Positions 63,774 to 64,000 of a stretch of DNA of 64,000 nt are shown piece by piece. The translations under genes and the position numbers were made by a program. The first letter of the stretch is position 1. Every line of letters starts with the position of its first letter. The DNA is from Chrysomallon squamiferum (Eukaryota; Mollusca; Gastropoda; Neomphalida; Peltospiridae): positions 17,833,310 through 17,897,309 of the forward strand of contig CM022673.1 in assembly GCA_012295275.1 (NCBI GenBank). The letters are read 5' to 3'. The notes under the pieces are model-generated. The model searched no databases. It saw only the letters and a list, made by a program, of their open reading frames with translations, and had not been told where the DNA came from.

Positions 63774-64000
63774 ACCGCACATCAGATTAACCTGAGTGGA
63801 TTATTTTATCTTACCCTCAACTTGGTCTATATTAGCGAGAAAAAAAAGAAAAAAAGAGAAAAAAATTTGTAGGAGTTTTGGATGAAAGGCTGTGGAGATT
63901 TCACTAATGGCTGGATGGAGTTGTTATTAGTGAATTGTCGGTTAAGTCAAGCCACAGTTTCGTATTTAAATACACGGCAATGGAAAACGGTTTATTGGTC

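Larger units (their letters stand above)
42633..64000 (+). other. wdr4: wdr4 intron 3 and beyond, general content
   Basis: No further wdr4 exon was recognised. Apart from the listed islands and arrays it consists of AT-rich filler, T-rich tracts (52300-52560, 56990-57190, 60950-61080), TG/TA tracts and short chance frames. An AT-rich, near-featureless part spans about 44560-45060 and another 46030-46760. Confidence 0.65.

Noticed and set aside
1-64000. CRISPR array, prokaryotic operon or other bacterial features
   Set aside because: Introns, splice sites and the animal gene families show a metazoan genome; the tandem arrays lack CRISPR-like unique spacers.

Overview
This is animal nuclear DNA. 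It is strongly AT-rich and crowded with microsatellites, minisatellites and A/T homopolymers, and it is almost entirely intron and intergenic sequence. Two genes can be read with confidence, arranged head to head about 4.6 kb apart. On the minus strand is the first coding exon of a ONECUT (HNF6-class) transcription factor (23858-24920). It holds the N-terminal region and the complete CUT domain, and the transcript then enters an intron that runs off the left edge of the window. On the plus strand are the first three coding exons of a WDR4 homologue (29524-29597, 32447-32536, 42498-42632), the non-catalytic partner of the METTL1 tRNA m7G46 methyltransferase. Its splice phases agree throughout (2/2/2). 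Its next exon was not found, so intron 3 probably runs past the right edge. Single-copy ONECUT style, long introns and repeat landscape suggest a lophotrochozoan, most likely a mollusc; this is inference only.

Layout. 1-23857 is onecut intron 1: simple repeats, a tRNA-derived SINE candidate with an A-tail (about 3064-3379), degenerate minisatellites, and several islands of CpG-bearing unique sequence that look like regulatory elements. It also holds a 66-nt cassette-exon candidate (5668-5733, minus strand) that is in phase with onecut and would add 22 residues between CUT domain and homeodomain. 23858-25270 is the onecut exon and its promoter, with an NRF1-like site, a YY1-like site and a 17-residue upstream ORF. 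25270-29523 is the divergent intergenic region, unusually rich in CpG for this window, with ATCGAT sites and a 21-nt microexon candidate. 29524-64000 is WDR4 exons 1-3 and their introns, with three large minisatellites, a possible piggyBac relic near 33.3-33.7 kb, an inverted pair of about 150-bp repeats, and a further series of unique islands. Three of those islands carry perfect or near-perfect RFX X-box motifs.

How it fits together. WDR4 is a housekeeping gene, yet its introns hold many isolated, CpG-bearing, unique islands like those in the onecut intron. A reasonable reading is a regulatory block around the developmental gene onecut, with WDR4 as a bystander. No protein-coding gene other than these two, no functional tRNA or rRNA gene, and no intact transposon was recognised. 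The most interesting candidates are the linker-lengthening cassette exon, the step in CpG content over the divergent interval, and the X-box-bearing islands.
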